This document shows positions 1 to 9,410 of a stretch of DNA of 64,000 bases, piece by piece. The notes under the pieces were generated by a model. The model saw only the letters and a list, made by a program, of their open reading frames with translations, was not told the DNA's origin and searched no databases. Source of the DNA: Clostridia bacterium (GTDB lineage Bacteria; Bacillota; Clostridia; Lachnospirales; Cellulosilyticaceae); contig JARBUI010000003.1 in the NCBI GenBank assembly GCA_029239755.1, forward strand, positions 62,001 through 126,000, given 5' to 3'. Made by a program: the position numbers and the translations under genes. The number at the start of each line of letters is the position of its first letter. Position 1 is the first letter of the stretch.

Positions 1-313
1 CAGGCAGGCCTTTTAAATCGGTTACTTCATAGCCGAGTTCTATGTGCCTTAGCCTTGATGCTTCTAAATCTGGGGTAGATACTGCAAGGTGGCTGAAGCC
101 ATTTCCTATTTCATAAGGCTTTTCTGGATTATAGTTATAGGTAAGTTCAACCTCATAAGCCTTAGTTTCGTCGGTTAGAAAAACTAAAGTAAACTTATGT
201 TCTTTAAAATCTTTTCTCTTTACCTCTTTTAGTCCTAATGCATTTTTGTAAAACATGAGGGATTTTTCTAAGTCCATTACTCTTAAACAGGTATGAAGCA
301 TTTTATATTGCAT
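1..313 (-). CDS. gloA: Lactoylglutathione lyase-like VOC protein (3' part cut by window edge)
   Basis: The visible 104 residues are the N-terminal part of a glyoxalase I / vicinal oxygen chelate fold protein. They open MQYKMLHTCLRVMDLEKS, followed by SLMFYKNALGL and the VELTYN strand; His7 and the Glu of VELTYN match the usual metal ligands, and GFSHLAV begins the second repeat. The family isomerises the hemithioacetal of methylglyoxal. The start is the ATG whose complement is at 311-313, with TCCTCC (GGAGGA on the coding strand) just upstream. The C-terminus lies outside the window, so substrate details cannot be judged. Confidence 0.85.
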   Translation of the reverse strand, partial: MQYKMLHTCLRVMDLEKSLMFYKNALGLKEVKRKDFKEHKFTLVFLTDETKAYEVELTYNYNPEKPYEIGNGFSHLAVSTPDLEASRLRHIELGYEVTDLKGLP

Positions 314-337
314 TTTTTAATCCTCCGTCATTCTATT

Positions 338-1096
338 TTAGTTATAGTCTATTTCCAGTCCTACCGGACAATGGTCTGAACCCAATATGTCAGAGTAAAT
401 ATAGGCTTCCTTTAAATGCTCTTTCAGCCTCTTGGATACTAAAAAATAATCTATCCGCCATCCAGCATTATTAGCTCTAGCCTTAAATTTATAGGACCAC
501 CAGCTATAAGCCCCCTCTTTATCAGGGTAAAAATAACGGTAGGTATCTATAAACCCGGCATCTAAAAGATGATTTAACTGCTCTCGTTCCTGCTTACTAT
601 AGCCAGCACTTCCTTCATTTGCTTTAGGATTCTTTAAGTCGATAGCCTCGTGGGCTACATTAAGATCTCCGCATAGTATAACAGGCTTTTCCTTATCTAG
701 CCCCCTCAAATACTCTCTGAAATCTTTTTCCCATTGCACCCGATAGTCAATGCGTAAGAGTTCGCTTTTAGCATTTGGTGTATACACTGTAACCACATAA
801 AAGTGATTAAATTCTAAAGTAATAACTCTGCCTTCTGTATCGTGATCCGGTATACCTATCCCATAGGCTGCCCTTAGCGGCTCTTGCTTTGAAAAAATAG
901 CTGTACCAGAGTATCCCTTCTTTTCTGCATAATTAAAATATTGGTAGTAGCCTTTAAGATCAAGTTCAATTTGTCCTTGCTGCAGTTTGATTTCCTGAAG
1001 GCAAAAAATATCAGCATCTGCTTCATTGAAAAATTCCAAAAAGCCCTTGGTCACACACGCTCTTAAACCATTTACATTCCATGATATAAGTTTCAT
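338..1096 (-). CDS. xth: Exodeoxyribonuclease III / AP endonuclease
   Basis: A 252-residue member of the exonuclease III (EEP) family, full length. Visible active-site motifs are SWNVNG at 5-10 (Asn7), LQE with the metal-binding Glu35, GDLNVAH with Asp144 and Asn146, and the terminal GSDHCP with Asp241-His242. The family cuts DNA 5' of abasic sites and degrades 3' ends, acting in base excision repair. It sits 23 bases downstream of the YbaK-like gene on the same strand. With the UV endonuclease at 18.6 kb and the uracil glycosylase at 43.7 kb it is one of three repair enzymes in the window, but they are not clustered. Confidence 0.95.
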   Translation of the reverse strand: MKLISWNVNGLRACVTKGFLEFFNEADADIFCLQEIKLQQGQIELDLKGYYQYFNYAEKKGYSGTAIFSKQEPLRAAYGIGIPDHDTEGRVITLEFNHFYVVTVYTPNAKSELLRIDYRVQWEKDFREYLRGLDKEKPVILCGDLNVAHEAIDLKNPKANEGSAGYSKQEREQLNHLLDAGFIDTYRYFYPDKEGAYSWWSYKFKARANNAGWRIDYFLVSKRLKEHLKEAYIYSDILGSDHCPVGLEIDYN

Positions 1097-1119
1097 TAAA
1101 GTCTCTTGTCTCCTTTATC

Positions 1120-1584
1120 TCAATTGATTTTACATACATCTACCCATTTCCCGCCGGTTATTTCAATGAGCTGTTTAGGGGTCATCTTTATAGCAGTATT
1201 AGTCCCCCCTGCTGCCGGATAAACAGTATCAAAATCGGCAATACTTTTGTCAATATAGATCTGCACCTCTTCCGGCAGTCCAAAGGGACATACTCCGCCA
1301 ACAGGATGTCCTGTCTTTTCAAATGTTTCTTCATAAGACATCATTTTAGCTTTACACTGAAACGTTTCTTTAAATTTTTGATTGTCTATCTTTGCTGTTC
1401 CGCAGGCTACTACTACAATGCTGCTATCCTTTACATTAAAAGCTAGAGTTTTTGCTATTCTTTCTTCCTTAATATCTAGAGCCTTGGCTGCCAGTGCTAC
1501 TGTCGCACTGCTTTCATTAAAAAAAATAATTTCATTCTTCAACTGATACTTGCTTAAAAATTTCTGAACTTCTAGCACTCCCAT
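1120..1584 (-). CDS. YbaK/EbsC-family aminoacyl-tRNA deacylase
   Basis: A 154-residue single-domain YbaK/ProX-type protein. The family hydrolyses mischarged aminoacyl-tRNAs, such as Cys-tRNA(Pro) or related errors, in trans. Family features seen include VGGVCPFGLPEEVQIYID near residues 95-112, the conserved AAGGTNTAIKMTP stretch near 124-136, and a hydrophobic core strand IVVVACGTAKID. The start has AGGAGAAGAGAT directly upstream. The exact tRNA substrate cannot be told from sequence alone. It probably shares a transcript with the ExoIII gene downstream. Confidence 0.88.
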   Translation of the reverse strand: MGVLEVQKFLSKYQLKNEIIFFNESSATVALAAKALDIKEERIAKTLAFNVKDSSIVVVACGTAKIDNQKFKETFQCKAKMMSYEETFEKTGHPVGGVCPFGLPEEVQIYIDKSIADFDTVYPAAGGTNTAIKMTPKQLIEITGGKWVDVCKIN

Positions 1585-1725
1585 ATCTCTTCTCCTTTAA
1601 TCATTTGTTAAACTATAAAAAAGTAAATCATTAATCCTCGTAGTTGCAGAACGTACAAAATGATACTTAAATTATATAACAAACCTTTTCAATATACAAA
1701 ACCCATATTATTAAAGTGATTATTA

Positions 1726-1755
1726 AAAAAGAGCTCCTTATATAAGCAGCTCTTT
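1726..1755 (-). terminator. Rho-independent terminator below the DUF2157 operon
   Basis: A hairpin with a nine-base stem (AAAAGAGCT against AGCTCTTTT), whose loop itself contains the palindrome CTTATATAAG. On the minus strand it is followed by a T-run. It ends the transcript of the two membrane-protein genes at 1819-3634. Confidence 0.8.
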
Positions 1756-1818
1756 TAAAACCGAGTAGTATTTATGAAGTGCATATGTCAGCCTTTCTAC
1801 TTGTTAAATGCATTTTTA

Positions 1819-2340
1819 TCATTGAAAATAATTATCTATTAATTTATCTCCTATATAAAGCCCTTCAACTATACTCTTTCCATTTTTAACTTTAACCATT
1901 ACATAGCTCTTTTCACTATTTTCTCTAAAAAGTTGTTCGGCCTTTAAAGCAATGGTTTCATTTACAAAATACTTAGTAAATGGCGTTTCATAATAGCCAT
2001 CACCGTATTTTTGGCCAGAAATATAATCCGTTCCTGCTTCTTTCGGCTTTTCTTTGTATGCTTTATCTAAATAGGCATAACCATCTTTATCTTGCTTAAT
2101 AGTAATATAACATTTTCCTGTATAACTTCCTAGATCACTAGTAATCGTTTCCGTATCTATAATGTAGGCAAGGTATCTCCCTCTTAAAGGGTCTATAGGG
2201 TCATATCCTTCTATATTAAATTTATAAGCATTTCCTGTTAGTGCCACTAATTCATAGGAAAGGCTAATGTATAAAATGACAATAAGCTGCAAACAGAAAA
2301 TACAGATAAGTGTTTTAAGACGCTTATTATTTTTAAACAT
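1819..2340 (-). CDS. GDYXXLXY-domain protein
   Basis: A 173-residue protein with one N-terminal membrane segment (about residues 9-28, CIFCLQLIVILYISLSY) followed by an extracytoplasmic domain. The stretch DPIDPLRGRYLAYI at about 47-60 matches the signature of the GDYXXLXY family (here GRYLAY). The family is of unknown function and is normally encoded beside DUF2157 or DUF4401 membrane proteins, exactly as here: it overlaps the end of the DUF2157 gene by 8 bases, implying translational coupling. The ribosome binding site AAGGAGA precedes the ATG. Confidence 0.8.
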   Translation of the reverse strand: MFKNNKRLKTLICIFCLQLIVILYISLSYELVALTGNAYKFNIEGYDPIDPLRGRYLAYIIDTETITSDLGSYTGKCYITIKQDKDGYAYLDKAYKEKPKEAGTDYISGQKYGDGYYETPFTKYFVNETIALKAEQLFRENSEKSYVMVKVKNGKSIVEGLYIGDKLIDNYFQ

Positions 2341-3634
2341 GTGTCATCTCCTTTTTTCGTTTTTTGGCAAGGTACAAATTAGCTAACAAGAATATAACGC
2401 CGCATATAATAAAAACAATCCCTTTGACTAAAAAAGAAAATTCACTGTCGAAAAATCTAGCAAGAGTAATAGCAGCTAATAACATTAAACCTATATTCAT
2501 TCTGCTCATACTGCTGTAAATAATACCTTCTCTTAACGTCATAATAGAAAGAGAGATAAATATGATGTTTAATACCACTGCTAGAATAACTGAAGATTCA
2601 TTTCCTAATAAACCAAACAGTCTAAAACCGATAATCATAGCTATTGCAATAAAGTAGATAAATAAACGTTTGGTAAAATCTCTTTTACTTGTAATAAGCT
2701 TTGCAATGATACCAATAACCACCCCTACAAAGAGTACAATAATAAGCATATGCTGCCAGTTTACGTTGCTGGTATCTACATAACGCCAAAACTCACTAAA
2801 CGTAAAGACAAACAGTGTGATATAAAGTCCAATATTCCCAACAACAGCAAACGGCCTCATGGTAAAGGCAAGCGTATCTTCATACAAAAGTGCATCAAGT
2901 CCTACGAGCAGGATAAAATAAGTAAAATACAATTCTCTTAAAAGTACCCCATTATATGCTAAAGATGAAATAAATGCAAAACCCGCTAAGGCTAAAAAAA
3001 CCTGACACCAGCCTGTCTCAAACCCAAACTTATCTTTATTGTAACGCACCTTAACAAAAGGAATACTTGCTCCAATAATAATCATGCCAAGGATTACTTT
3101 AGTCCATAGATCTGTTAAATCAGTCATAAACATACATAGGCTTCCTAGTACTAAATAAGCGGCTAAGTCTAATGTTGAACCATATAAATAGACTAGCGGC
3201 AAGCTAAGCATAGTAATAATGAAAAATAACACCCATTCATCTACTAGAATATGATAAATTTGACCACTCATGACAACAGCTGTCAAAATACCAATTGTCG
3301 TAAAAATGGCTGCGGCTTCTTTTATCCATCCTGATACGCCTTTCTTAATAATAAATATGCCGCCAAAACTGCCTATTAAAAATGGAATCAGTGAAATAGT
3401 AACCTTGACACCTCTTGGGAAATACCCCCAGTTTTTGGCAAGAATAAGTATGATACCCAGCCCAATAAGAATACTTCCTAATACCCCTAATATAGCCCCC
3501 AATTTATTAGGCTCATTTTCCTCTTTTGCTTTATAATAAGCTGTTATCTTTTCTATCGTGCCCCTATCTGCAAGTCCTTCTTTTTCCCAAGTCTCCATTT
3601 CACGAACTAGCCACTTATCATATTTGTTTTTCAC
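2333..3634 (-). CDS. DUF2157 polytopic membrane protein
   Basis: A 433-residue protein with a short cytoplasmic N-terminus (about 45 residues, including the conserved pattern EMETWEKEGL ... I..YY) and then roughly ten to twelve hydrophobic segments ending in the basic tail AKKRKKEM. This is the usual build of DUF2157 proteins. The start codon appears to be GTG with GAGGTG six bases upstream. The partner GDYXXLXY gene overlaps its 3' end, so the two products probably work together in the membrane. No biochemical role is established that I can cite. Confidence 0.82.
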   Translation of the reverse strand: MKNKYDKWLVREMETWEKEGLADRGTIEKITAYYKAKEENEPNKLGAILGVLGSILIGLGIILILAKNWGYFPRGVKVTISLIPFLIGSFGGIFIIKKGVSGWIKEAAAIFTTIGILTAVVMSGQIYHILVDEWVLFFIITMLSLPLVYLYGSTLDLAAYLVLGSLCMFMTDLTDLWTKVILGMIIIGASIPFVKVRYNKDKFGFETGWCQVFLALAGFAFISSLAYNGVLLRELYFTYFILLVGLDALLYEDTLAFTMRPFAVVGNIGLYITLFVFTFSEFWRYVDTSNVNWQHMLIIVLFVGVVIGIIAKLITSKRDFTKRLFIYFIAIAMIIGFRLFGLLGNESSVILAVVLNIIFISLSIMTLREGIIYSSMSRMNIGLMLLAAITLARFFDSEFSFLVKGIVFIICGVIFLLANLYLAKKRKKEMTHV

Positions 3635-3777
3635 ATTTTCACCTCGCTTTGATTTTTACATATATACACGACCTGCTTTATCACTATATTCTGCTGTTTT
3701 AAACTTTTTATACCCCAGCCTGTCACATAGATTTATATTCCCTAGACTCATAGAGCCTGCAAAAAGTTCCCCATTTG

Positions 3778-4287
3778 TTAATCTTCATAAGCCAGCTTAT
3801 TTAATGCCTCATCACTTACACGATATACCGTCCATTCATCCATAGAGACTGCTCCTAAACGTTTATAAAAGTTAATTGAAGATTCATTCCAGTCCAAACA
3901 CCACCACTCAAGTCTTCCGCAATTTCTTTCCAAAGCAATCTGAGCTAAGTATTTTAACATTCTTTTTCCTAGGCCTTTTCCCCTCACATGGGGCTCAACA
4001 TAAAGATCTTCAAGATAGATGCCTGATCTGCCTAAGAAAGTTGAAAAATTATAAAAGAACAGCATAAACCCAACGGGTTTCCCCTCATATTCACCTATAA
4101 TAACTTCTGCTGCTTTACGCTCAAATAACCATTCTCTAAGTGTCTCTTCCGTTGCGACAACTTTATCTAAAAGATTTTCGTATGCCGCAAGCTCCTTAAT
4201 AAAATAAAGAATAAGAGAGGTATCTTCTTCTTTAGCTGTCCGCATTATGAACCCATTATCTAATATCTTTATATTACCTGTCATCAT
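3778..4287 (-). CDS. GNAT acetyltransferase, thialysine/diamine type
   Basis: A 169-residue GNAT-fold enzyme. Motif A is plain: YLEDLYVEPHVRGKGLGKRML, with the acetyl-CoA loop RGKGLGK. It is followed by RLEWWCLDWNESSINFYKRLGA, a signature seen in the SAT/SSAT2 (diamine or thialysine epsilon-N-acetyltransferase) branch. The ATG overlaps the stop of the racemase gene by four bases (ATGA) with AAAGGAG in front, so the two are co-translated. The substrate is probably a small amine or amino acid, which is an inference from the family branch and the racemase neighbour. Confidence 0.85.
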   Translation of the reverse strand: MMTGNIKILDNGFIMRTAKEEDTSLILYFIKELAAYENLLDKVVATEETLREWLFERKAAEVIIGEYEGKPVGFMLFFYNFSTFLGRSGIYLEDLYVEPHVRGKGLGKRMLKYLAQIALERNCGRLEWWCLDWNESSINFYKRLGAVSMDEWTVYRVSDEALNKLAYED

Positions 4288-5003
4288 TTTATACTCCTTT
4301 TGTCATAGTCATACAACTTTAACGCATATTTTGCAGCTCCTATAGCATGGATAAAAGTAGTATCATATATGGGCAGACTGCTTTCTTCCTGATTAATAAG
4401 CATCCCTATTTCAGTGCATCCTAAAATTACCGCCTCTACTCCTTGCTGCTTAAAGGAATCTATTATTTTAATATAGCCATCTTTTGATGATTCCTTTTTG
4501 AGACCTAAGCATAATTCTTTAAAAATCACTTGATTCACGAACTCTCTTTCATCTCCACTCGGAATAACCACTTCTAATCCCCTCTCTATGAGTTTAGATT
4601 TATAAAAGTCCTCTTCCATAGTATACTTGGTCCCTAATAAACCCACTTTAGATAAATGGTTATCTAGGAGTTCTTTTGCTGTGAGTTCGGCTATATGCAA
4701 AAAAGGAATCTTTATTGCATTGCAGATGGCCTCAGCATTTTTATGCATTGTGTTCGTACATAAAATAACAAAATCCGCACCAGCTTGTTCTAGTGATTTC
4801 GCTGCATGAGCCAAGATTTCTCCTGCTTTATCCCAATCCCCTTGAGATTGGCAGCTTTCAATCTCATCAAAATCTACACTATATAAAACGCATTTTGCAC
4901 TATGCAGTCCTCCTAGAGTATTTTTGACATATGTATTAATAATCTTATAATAGCTTACAGTTGATTCCCAGCTCATACCACCGATAAGTCCTATTGTCTT
5001 CAC
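4284..5003 (-). CDS. Aspartate/glutamate racemase family protein
   Basis: A 239-residue Asp/Glu racemase-superfamily protein of full length. It begins MKTIGLIGGMSWEST, the typical opening, and has the two catalytic thiols Cys82 (ILCTNTMH) and Cys196 (LGCTEIG), one for each face of the substrate. The family interconverts L- and D-amino acids without PLP; aspartate is the usual substrate for this MSWEST branch. The start is GTG with AAGGAGG upstream. It is followed by a co-translated acetyltransferase, which may act on a product or related amino compound. Confidence 0.88.
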   Translation of the reverse strand: MKTIGLIGGMSWESTVSYYKIINTYVKNTLGGLHSAKCVLYSVDFDEIESCQSQGDWDKAGEILAHAAKSLEQAGADFVILCTNTMHKNAEAICNAIKIPFLHIAELTAKELLDNHLSKVGLLGTKYTMEEDFYKSKLIERGLEVVIPSGDEREFVNQVIFKELCLGLKKESSKDGYIKIIDSFKQQGVEAVILGCTEIGMLINQEESSLPIYDTTFIHAIGAAKYALKLYDYDKRSIK

Positions 5004-5273
5004 TTCTGTTTTCCTCCTTTAAATAAATAATTAATTTTTATATTCTATTGTAACTTAAAATCTTTTAATTATGACCCTCCAATTTGCTAAAAAGCTGTAC
5101 AAATATTTTTTAAAATAGATCATATTCTTAGTTCCTATATACTAGAAATAAAATGTTTTAGTTAATATTTCTATACTATTCTAAATATTATATCATAATG
5201 CTTAATATGATTTAATTGTAATGCTTCTAATATTAAAAATATCTCTTCAAAATCTCCTAAAGATAATAAAAAA
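5004..5273. other. AT-rich intergenic spacer
   Basis: This very AT-rich stretch separates the racemase operon from the 3' end of the GH112 gene. No open frame with a ribosome binding site, tRNA-like fold or repeat was seen. It presumably carries the promoter of the racemase gene near its left end, but I could not pick a convincing -35/-10 pair. Confidence 0.5.
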
Positions 5274-5334
5274 TAGCAAACAGACTAGATACTCTATTCA
5301 AAAAGAAATATCTAGTCTGTTAAAGATTGCTATT
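5274..5334 (-). terminator. Terminator of the GH112 sugar operon
   Basis: A two-part hairpin: an inner stem AACAGACTAGATA against TATCTAGTCTGTT and an outer stem AATAGCAA against TTGCTATT, followed on the minus strand by TTTTTTATT. It begins at the stop codon of the phosphorylase gene and closes the transport/phosphorolysis operon. Confidence 0.85.
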
Positions 5335-7522
5335 ATAGTTCTAATATCTTACTTTCACATGGATTTAGTTCAATCTCTATGAAAGTGCCATCTGGCGACT
5401 TTACTACTGTCTTTTGCTTTTCAAAGCTATTGTTGATTACAGCTAAACTATTATGATTCGGATAATAAGCACATTCCGTATGAATATTACTGCATAACCA
5501 GTGACTAAATGCTTCTTCTGAGTGAGCTGACCAGTATATGGCTCTATGCAGCAATCTAACATTATCACTTGAATATTTATGACCTGCTAAATAGACACTG
5601 CGTCCTTTACCAAAAGTATGCGTTGCTATCTGTACCGATTTATCTTCATCAGCAAGCACTTGTGTATCACAATCTAGAGCAAATACGTTATCTGTATACT
5701 TTCCAAGATCTAAGTCTTCTTTTATATCCCCAAGTATAAAATGAGAAGTTTTTAATGGGGCATACTTGTATTTATCAAATCCTATGGTTAACCCATATTC
5801 TCTATCTACCCCTAGTATATGAGAGAGTCTAAAATACTGATTTCCAGATTTATTCGCGGAGGGTTCTCCAATACCGATGAAGCCTCCGCCTTGCCATATC
5901 CACTCAGAAAGTATTTCAATCACCTTAGGATTTTGCCAATTCCATCCGCCGCTCCATGCATCATCAAGGCTTCCTGCATTAATGATTACTTTAGTATGAC
6001 TGTCTATCCCTTTTTCTAATACATCTTTAAAGCTTATAAATTCAACTTCTACCGGAAGTCCCGAAATAGATTCCATAACTTCATTATAATAATTACCATG
6101 ATTAAAATGCCCCCGGCATCCCCATGCTCTCATATTTCCCCAAGCAGTAAGTATAGCCACTTTAAAATTTGAAGTATAAGGTCTATCATCTTTATGTAGT
6201 TCTCTTAGCATTCTAAATTCAGTAGCTAGGGCTTCAACATACTCTACAAAATCTGGATGCCCTTCTACAAGATGTAAATAGCCCCCAAAGCCTATTCTGT
6301 CTACGCTTTCACGTAAGAGTGCTCGGCGTATATCCATCCAATATGTTTTAGTTTCAAGTGTTGGATTGCCCCCTTCTATAAATGTTCCTGCCCCATTTAC
6401 TCCCGTTGGAAAAAGGTAAGGATGAAGTCTTAGTTCCTTAGTCGCTACATGTTTTGTACCCGCAACCTTTCTCGTTTCAAATCCATTAAATATACCATCT
6501 ATAATGCCATCGAATTTAAATTCCTTAAATCTCTCAAGTGTAGGTTCGATACCAATCCAGTGATCATTGTAAAATACATAGGCTTTTTTATGATATTTAT
6601 GAACAAGTTCTATGCACTTTTTCCCAAAGTCTGTTACAAAGTCTATAATAAAATTCATCCAATCCCTATATTTATCACTTGGTGGTAAATAAGAGTTATT
6701 ATAAAGTCCGTTATGGATGAAATCTTCTGAAGTAAGTCTATATCCTTTAACTTTTTCAAACTCACGAATAGCAAAAGAACTTACAGCGAAGTCGTATGCT
6801 CCCCAGTCATTAACAATAAACTTGCGATTAGGGTCATCGCCCCATAACCACCAAAAGTTATAAAACATTGAGGTAAAGCGAACTACTTTTGTATGTGGAT
6901 GTTCTTGCAGCCACCTTTCCAGGTAGGCTAAGATTTTTTCCTGGGCTTCTTCATACATTGGCTCTATAGGCATGAGATGCTCTTTGTCTCCCCAATCATT
7001 TGTGATATGATTGTAGGCTGAAATTTCTTCCCAAATTCTATACGCTAAAAAGTTAACTGTATAACGGTGCCATTTTCTTGCATCTTTAATGATTACGATA
7101 CCTGACTTTTTACTATATTGCCACTGGGCCTTCGGAACCTCTTCTCCACTTGTTCTGTCAAACACTTGCCACCACTCATAAGGGTTATCATCTTCATTTA
7201 CCTGAAGCTGCTCTTTTGAAAACCCCTTTAATAAATCTATTTGTACGACATCGCTCGTGGCTGCTATAGGGAAACTCATAATATAACATTGCTGAAGCTT
7301 ATCTCTATTAGCTTTAGCCCACTCATTATCAGCTCTTACTAAGCAAATCGTTGAATAAATATCATAATCTGAAGTGATAATCTTATCTGATAACTGCGTT
7401 CCATCACTGTCTCTTATGACATCTGCTCCCCATTTTTTGGCAAGTTTAAGCGTTAAATCTTCATAGCCTGCTTCACCAGGCAAAGTAAATCCACCTTTTT
7501 TAAATAAATTACTGTCCATCAT
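5333..7522 (-). CDS. GH112 beta-galactoside phosphorylase (lacto-N-biose type or galactosyl-rhamnose type)
   Basis: A 729-residue protein that I recognise as glycoside hydrolase family 112 over its whole length. The family splits beta-1,3-galactosyl-N-acetylhexosamines, or galactosyl-1,4-L-rhamnose, with inorganic phosphate, giving alpha-galactose 1-phosphate. The expected general acid lies in FYNDHWIG (Asp320). A TIM-barrel-like N-terminal half is followed by a glutamine-amidotransferase-like domain (VIINAGSLDDAWSGG, then GGGFIGIGEP) and a C-terminal beta domain. There is no signal peptide, so it is cytoplasmic and needs an importer, supplied by the preceding ABC genes. GGAGG suits the second ATG (7519) slightly better. 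No N-acetylhexosamine kinase or rhamnose gene is nearby to decide the substrate. Confidence 0.92.
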   Translation of the reverse strand: MMDSNLFKKGGFTLPGEAGYEDLTLKLAKKWGADVIRDSDGTQLSDKIITSDYDIYSTICLVRADNEWAKANRDKLQQCYIMSFPIAATSDVVQIDLLKGFSKEQLQVNEDDNPYEWWQVFDRTSGEEVPKAQWQYSKKSGIVIIKDARKWHRYTVNFLAYRIWEEISAYNHITNDWGDKEHLMPIEPMYEEAQEKILAYLERWLQEHPHTKVVRFTSMFYNFWWLWGDDPNRKFIVNDWGAYDFAVSSFAIREFEKVKGYRLTSEDFIHNGLYNNSYLPPSDKYRDWMNFIIDFVTDFGKKCIELVHKYHKKAYVFYNDHWIGIEPTLERFKEFKFDGIIDGIFNGFETRKVAGTKHVATKELRLHPYLFPTGVNGAGTFIEGGNPTLETKTYWMDIRRALLRESVDRIGFGGYLHLVEGHPDFVEYVEALATEFRMLRELHKDDRPYTSNFKVAILTAWGNMRAWGCRGHFNHGNYYNEVMESISGLPVEVEFISFKDVLEKGIDSHTKVIINAGSLDDAWSGGWNWQNPKVIEILSEWIWQGGGFIGIGEPSANKSGNQYFRLSHILGVDREYGLTIGFDKYKYAPLKTSHFILGDIKEDLDLGKYTDNVFALDCDTQVLADEDKSVQIATHTFGKGRSVYLAGHKYSSDNVRLLHRAIYWSAHSEEAFSHWLCSNIHTECAYYPNHNSLAVINNSFEKQKTVVKSPDGTFIEIELNPCESKILEL

Positions 7523-7531
7523 GATCCTCCA

Positions 7532-8353
7532 TTATCCTTTAACTGCACCTGAGGTAAGTCCTCTAATAAGGCTTTTTGAATTCACTGCAAATATAATAAG
7601 AATAGGAATTGTTGCAAGTGTAAGTGCAAACATTCTTGCCCCGTATTCTTGCCTATATTGATTGCCTAAGGCAAAAATACCAAGCGGTATAGTATACATA
7701 CTCTGCTTGTTAATAAATACAAGTGGTGTTAAAAAGTTATTCCACGAATACATAAAAATCATCAAAAAGAGTGTTACAGCTGCGGAACGGGTAAAAGGTA
7801 AGAACATTTTATAAAAAATAGTCATTTCATTACATCCATCGATGCGTGCACTTTCCATAATTTCAGTTGGAAAACCATCTTTAGCAAATTGAGTAAATAA
7901 AAATACACCATAAGGGCTTATCATAGCTGAGATAATCATTGGCAGATGTGTATTAGAAAGTCCTAAATTCTTCATCTCTATAAGAAATCCAACAATCGAA
8001 ACACCGAAAGGAATTGACATGATAATTAGTATCATGTTTTGCATGAGTCTATTTGCCTTAAAAGTATATTTGGCTATTGCAAAGCCTGCCGCTGCTGAAA
8101 ATAGCACCCCAATAACTGCAGCCGAAACAGCAATATAAAAACTATTTAAGTAAAACATAAGAAAACCACTCTCAAATACCATCTTTGCATTATTTATAAG
8201 TTGGTTGCCTGGCAACATATATAGCTTAGTAATAATTTGCTGATTTGTCCGCGTAGACATAATTGTCATCATATAAAATGGAAAGATAGCCATAATTGTG
8301 GCAGCAATTAGGATAATCATAGAAAGGATTGTTGAAATTTTAATTTTCTTCAT
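7532..8353 (-). CDS. Sugar ABC transporter permease (MalG/CUT1 type)
   Basis: A permease of about 273 residues with six predicted membrane spans and the inner-membrane-component loop ESARIDGCNEMTIFYKMFLP, the EAA motif that contacts the ATPase. The frame also offers a GTG at 8362, but the ATG at 8353 has AGAGGTGG at good distance. It overlaps the upstream permease by 14 bases. It forms the channel with the MalF-type partner and works with the lipoprotein at 9411-10784 to import an oligosaccharide for the GH112 enzyme. No ATPase gene is present, so a shared MsmX-type ATPase encoded elsewhere is likely. Confidence 0.92.
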   Translation of the reverse strand: MKKIKISTILSMIILIAATIMAIFPFYMMTIMSTRTNQQIITKLYMLPGNQLINNAKMVFESGFLMFYLNSFYIAVSAAVIGVLFSAAAGFAIAKYTFKANRLMQNMILIIMSIPFGVSIVGFLIEMKNLGLSNTHLPMIISAMISPYGVFLFTQFAKDGFPTEIMESARIDGCNEMTIFYKMFLPFTRSAAVTLFLMIFMYSWNNFLTPLVFINKQSMYTIPLGIFALGNQYRQEYGARMFALTLATIPILIIFAVNSKSLIRGLTSGAVKG

Positions 8354-9284
8354 TGTTTCCACCTCTTTTTCTAATAATAAATAAAGTGAAAAATGTAAAT
8401 ACGAGTATGATCATAAATAAAGAATAGGTAAGAGCTGCTCCGTATCCTAATCTGCCCTGTCTTAAACAGTTTTCATAAAAGTATACCATGACTGTCATTA
8501 ATGGCTTTTCAAGAGATTGCTGTGACCCTTGCCCCAAACCACGAAGCAGTAAATATGGCTGATCCATGATTTGAAGTGTATAAATAACACTTGTAATAAC
8601 TAAAAAGAAGGTGACATTATTAAGAAGAGGCACAGTAATTTTAAAGAATATTTTTATTCTGGATGCTCCGTCTACTCTGGCAGCTTCATAAACATCTGCT
8701 GAAATCGAGGACATTCCTGCAAGGTAAATGAGCATATAGTAACCCGCCCATTGCCATAAGATCATAAGGATAAGCATAATTCTTTGAAGATAACTGGGTG
8801 CAGTAAGCCAGTTAATACCTTGTTCAAATATCCCTATCTTGACTAAAAACAGATTAATAACCCCTATTTTTTGGTCAAATAATAAACTAAAGATAATAGC
8901 TACTGCTACTGGAGTTGTAACGTATGGAAGATAATTGGCTATTTGAAAAAACCCTCTGAATTTTAAGGATTCGTTAAAAAGTAATTCAGCAAGAAATAGC
9001 CCTACGATAATACATAGTGGAATAACAAACAGCATCAAAATAAAAGTATTACTTACAGATTTCCAAAAATATGAATCACTTGTAAATAACTTTATGTAAT
9101 TATCAATTCCGATAAATTTTGGCTTTTCACCTACATTCCATCTAAAGAAACTCATGTAAAGTGAATACAGTGTAGGAAAAACAAAGAAACTTATATAAGA
9201 AAGTATAAAAGGAGCTAAAAATATATAAGGCCATTTTCTTAAACTTTTATCGAATGAACTTGCAGTATTTTTACTTTGCTTCAC
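8340..9284 (-). CDS. Sugar ABC transporter permease (MalF/CUT1 type)
   Basis: A 314-residue permease beginning with a cytoplasmic stretch and the typical RKWPYIFLAPF first span. It has six spans, and the EAA loop EAARVDGASRIKIFFKITVP lies in the second half. The start is GTG. It lies 126 bases downstream of the binding-protein gene, past a hairpin that should reduce read-through, and overlaps the MalG-type gene. It pairs with that gene product to make the channel of a CUT1-family sugar importer. Confidence 0.92.
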   Translation of the reverse strand: MKQSKNTASSFDKSLRKWPYIFLAPFILSYISFFVFPTLYSLYMSFFRWNVGEKPKFIGIDNYIKLFTSDSYFWKSVSNTFILMLFVIPLCIIVGLFLAELLFNESLKFRGFFQIANYLPYVTTPVAVAIIFSLLFDQKIGVINLFLVKIGIFEQGINWLTAPSYLQRIMLILMILWQWAGYYMLIYLAGMSSISADVYEAARVDGASRIKIFFKITVPLLNNVTFFLVITSVIYTLQIMDQPYLLLRGLGQGSQQSLEKPLMTVMVYFYENCLRQGRLGYGAALTYSLFMIILVFTFFTLFIIRKRGGNNEEN

Positions 9285-9346
9285 TCAGATCACATCCATT
9301 CTTTTTATATTCAATATTTAATAATCAATTTATATTTTGATACAAA

Positions 9347-9375
9347 AAATGTGGCAGCTTAAAAGATGCCACACT
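9347..9375 (-). terminator. Intra-operon hairpin between binding protein and permeases
   Basis: On the minus strand GTGTGGCA and TGCCACAT flank a ten-base loop, followed by a run of T. It directly follows the solute-binding-protein gene. Such hairpins usually let only part of the transcripts continue into permease genes, so the binding protein is made in excess. Confidence 0.75.
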
Positions 9376-9410
9376 TTTTAGTATCCCTATGAAATAGTAT
9401 TTTCTAATTA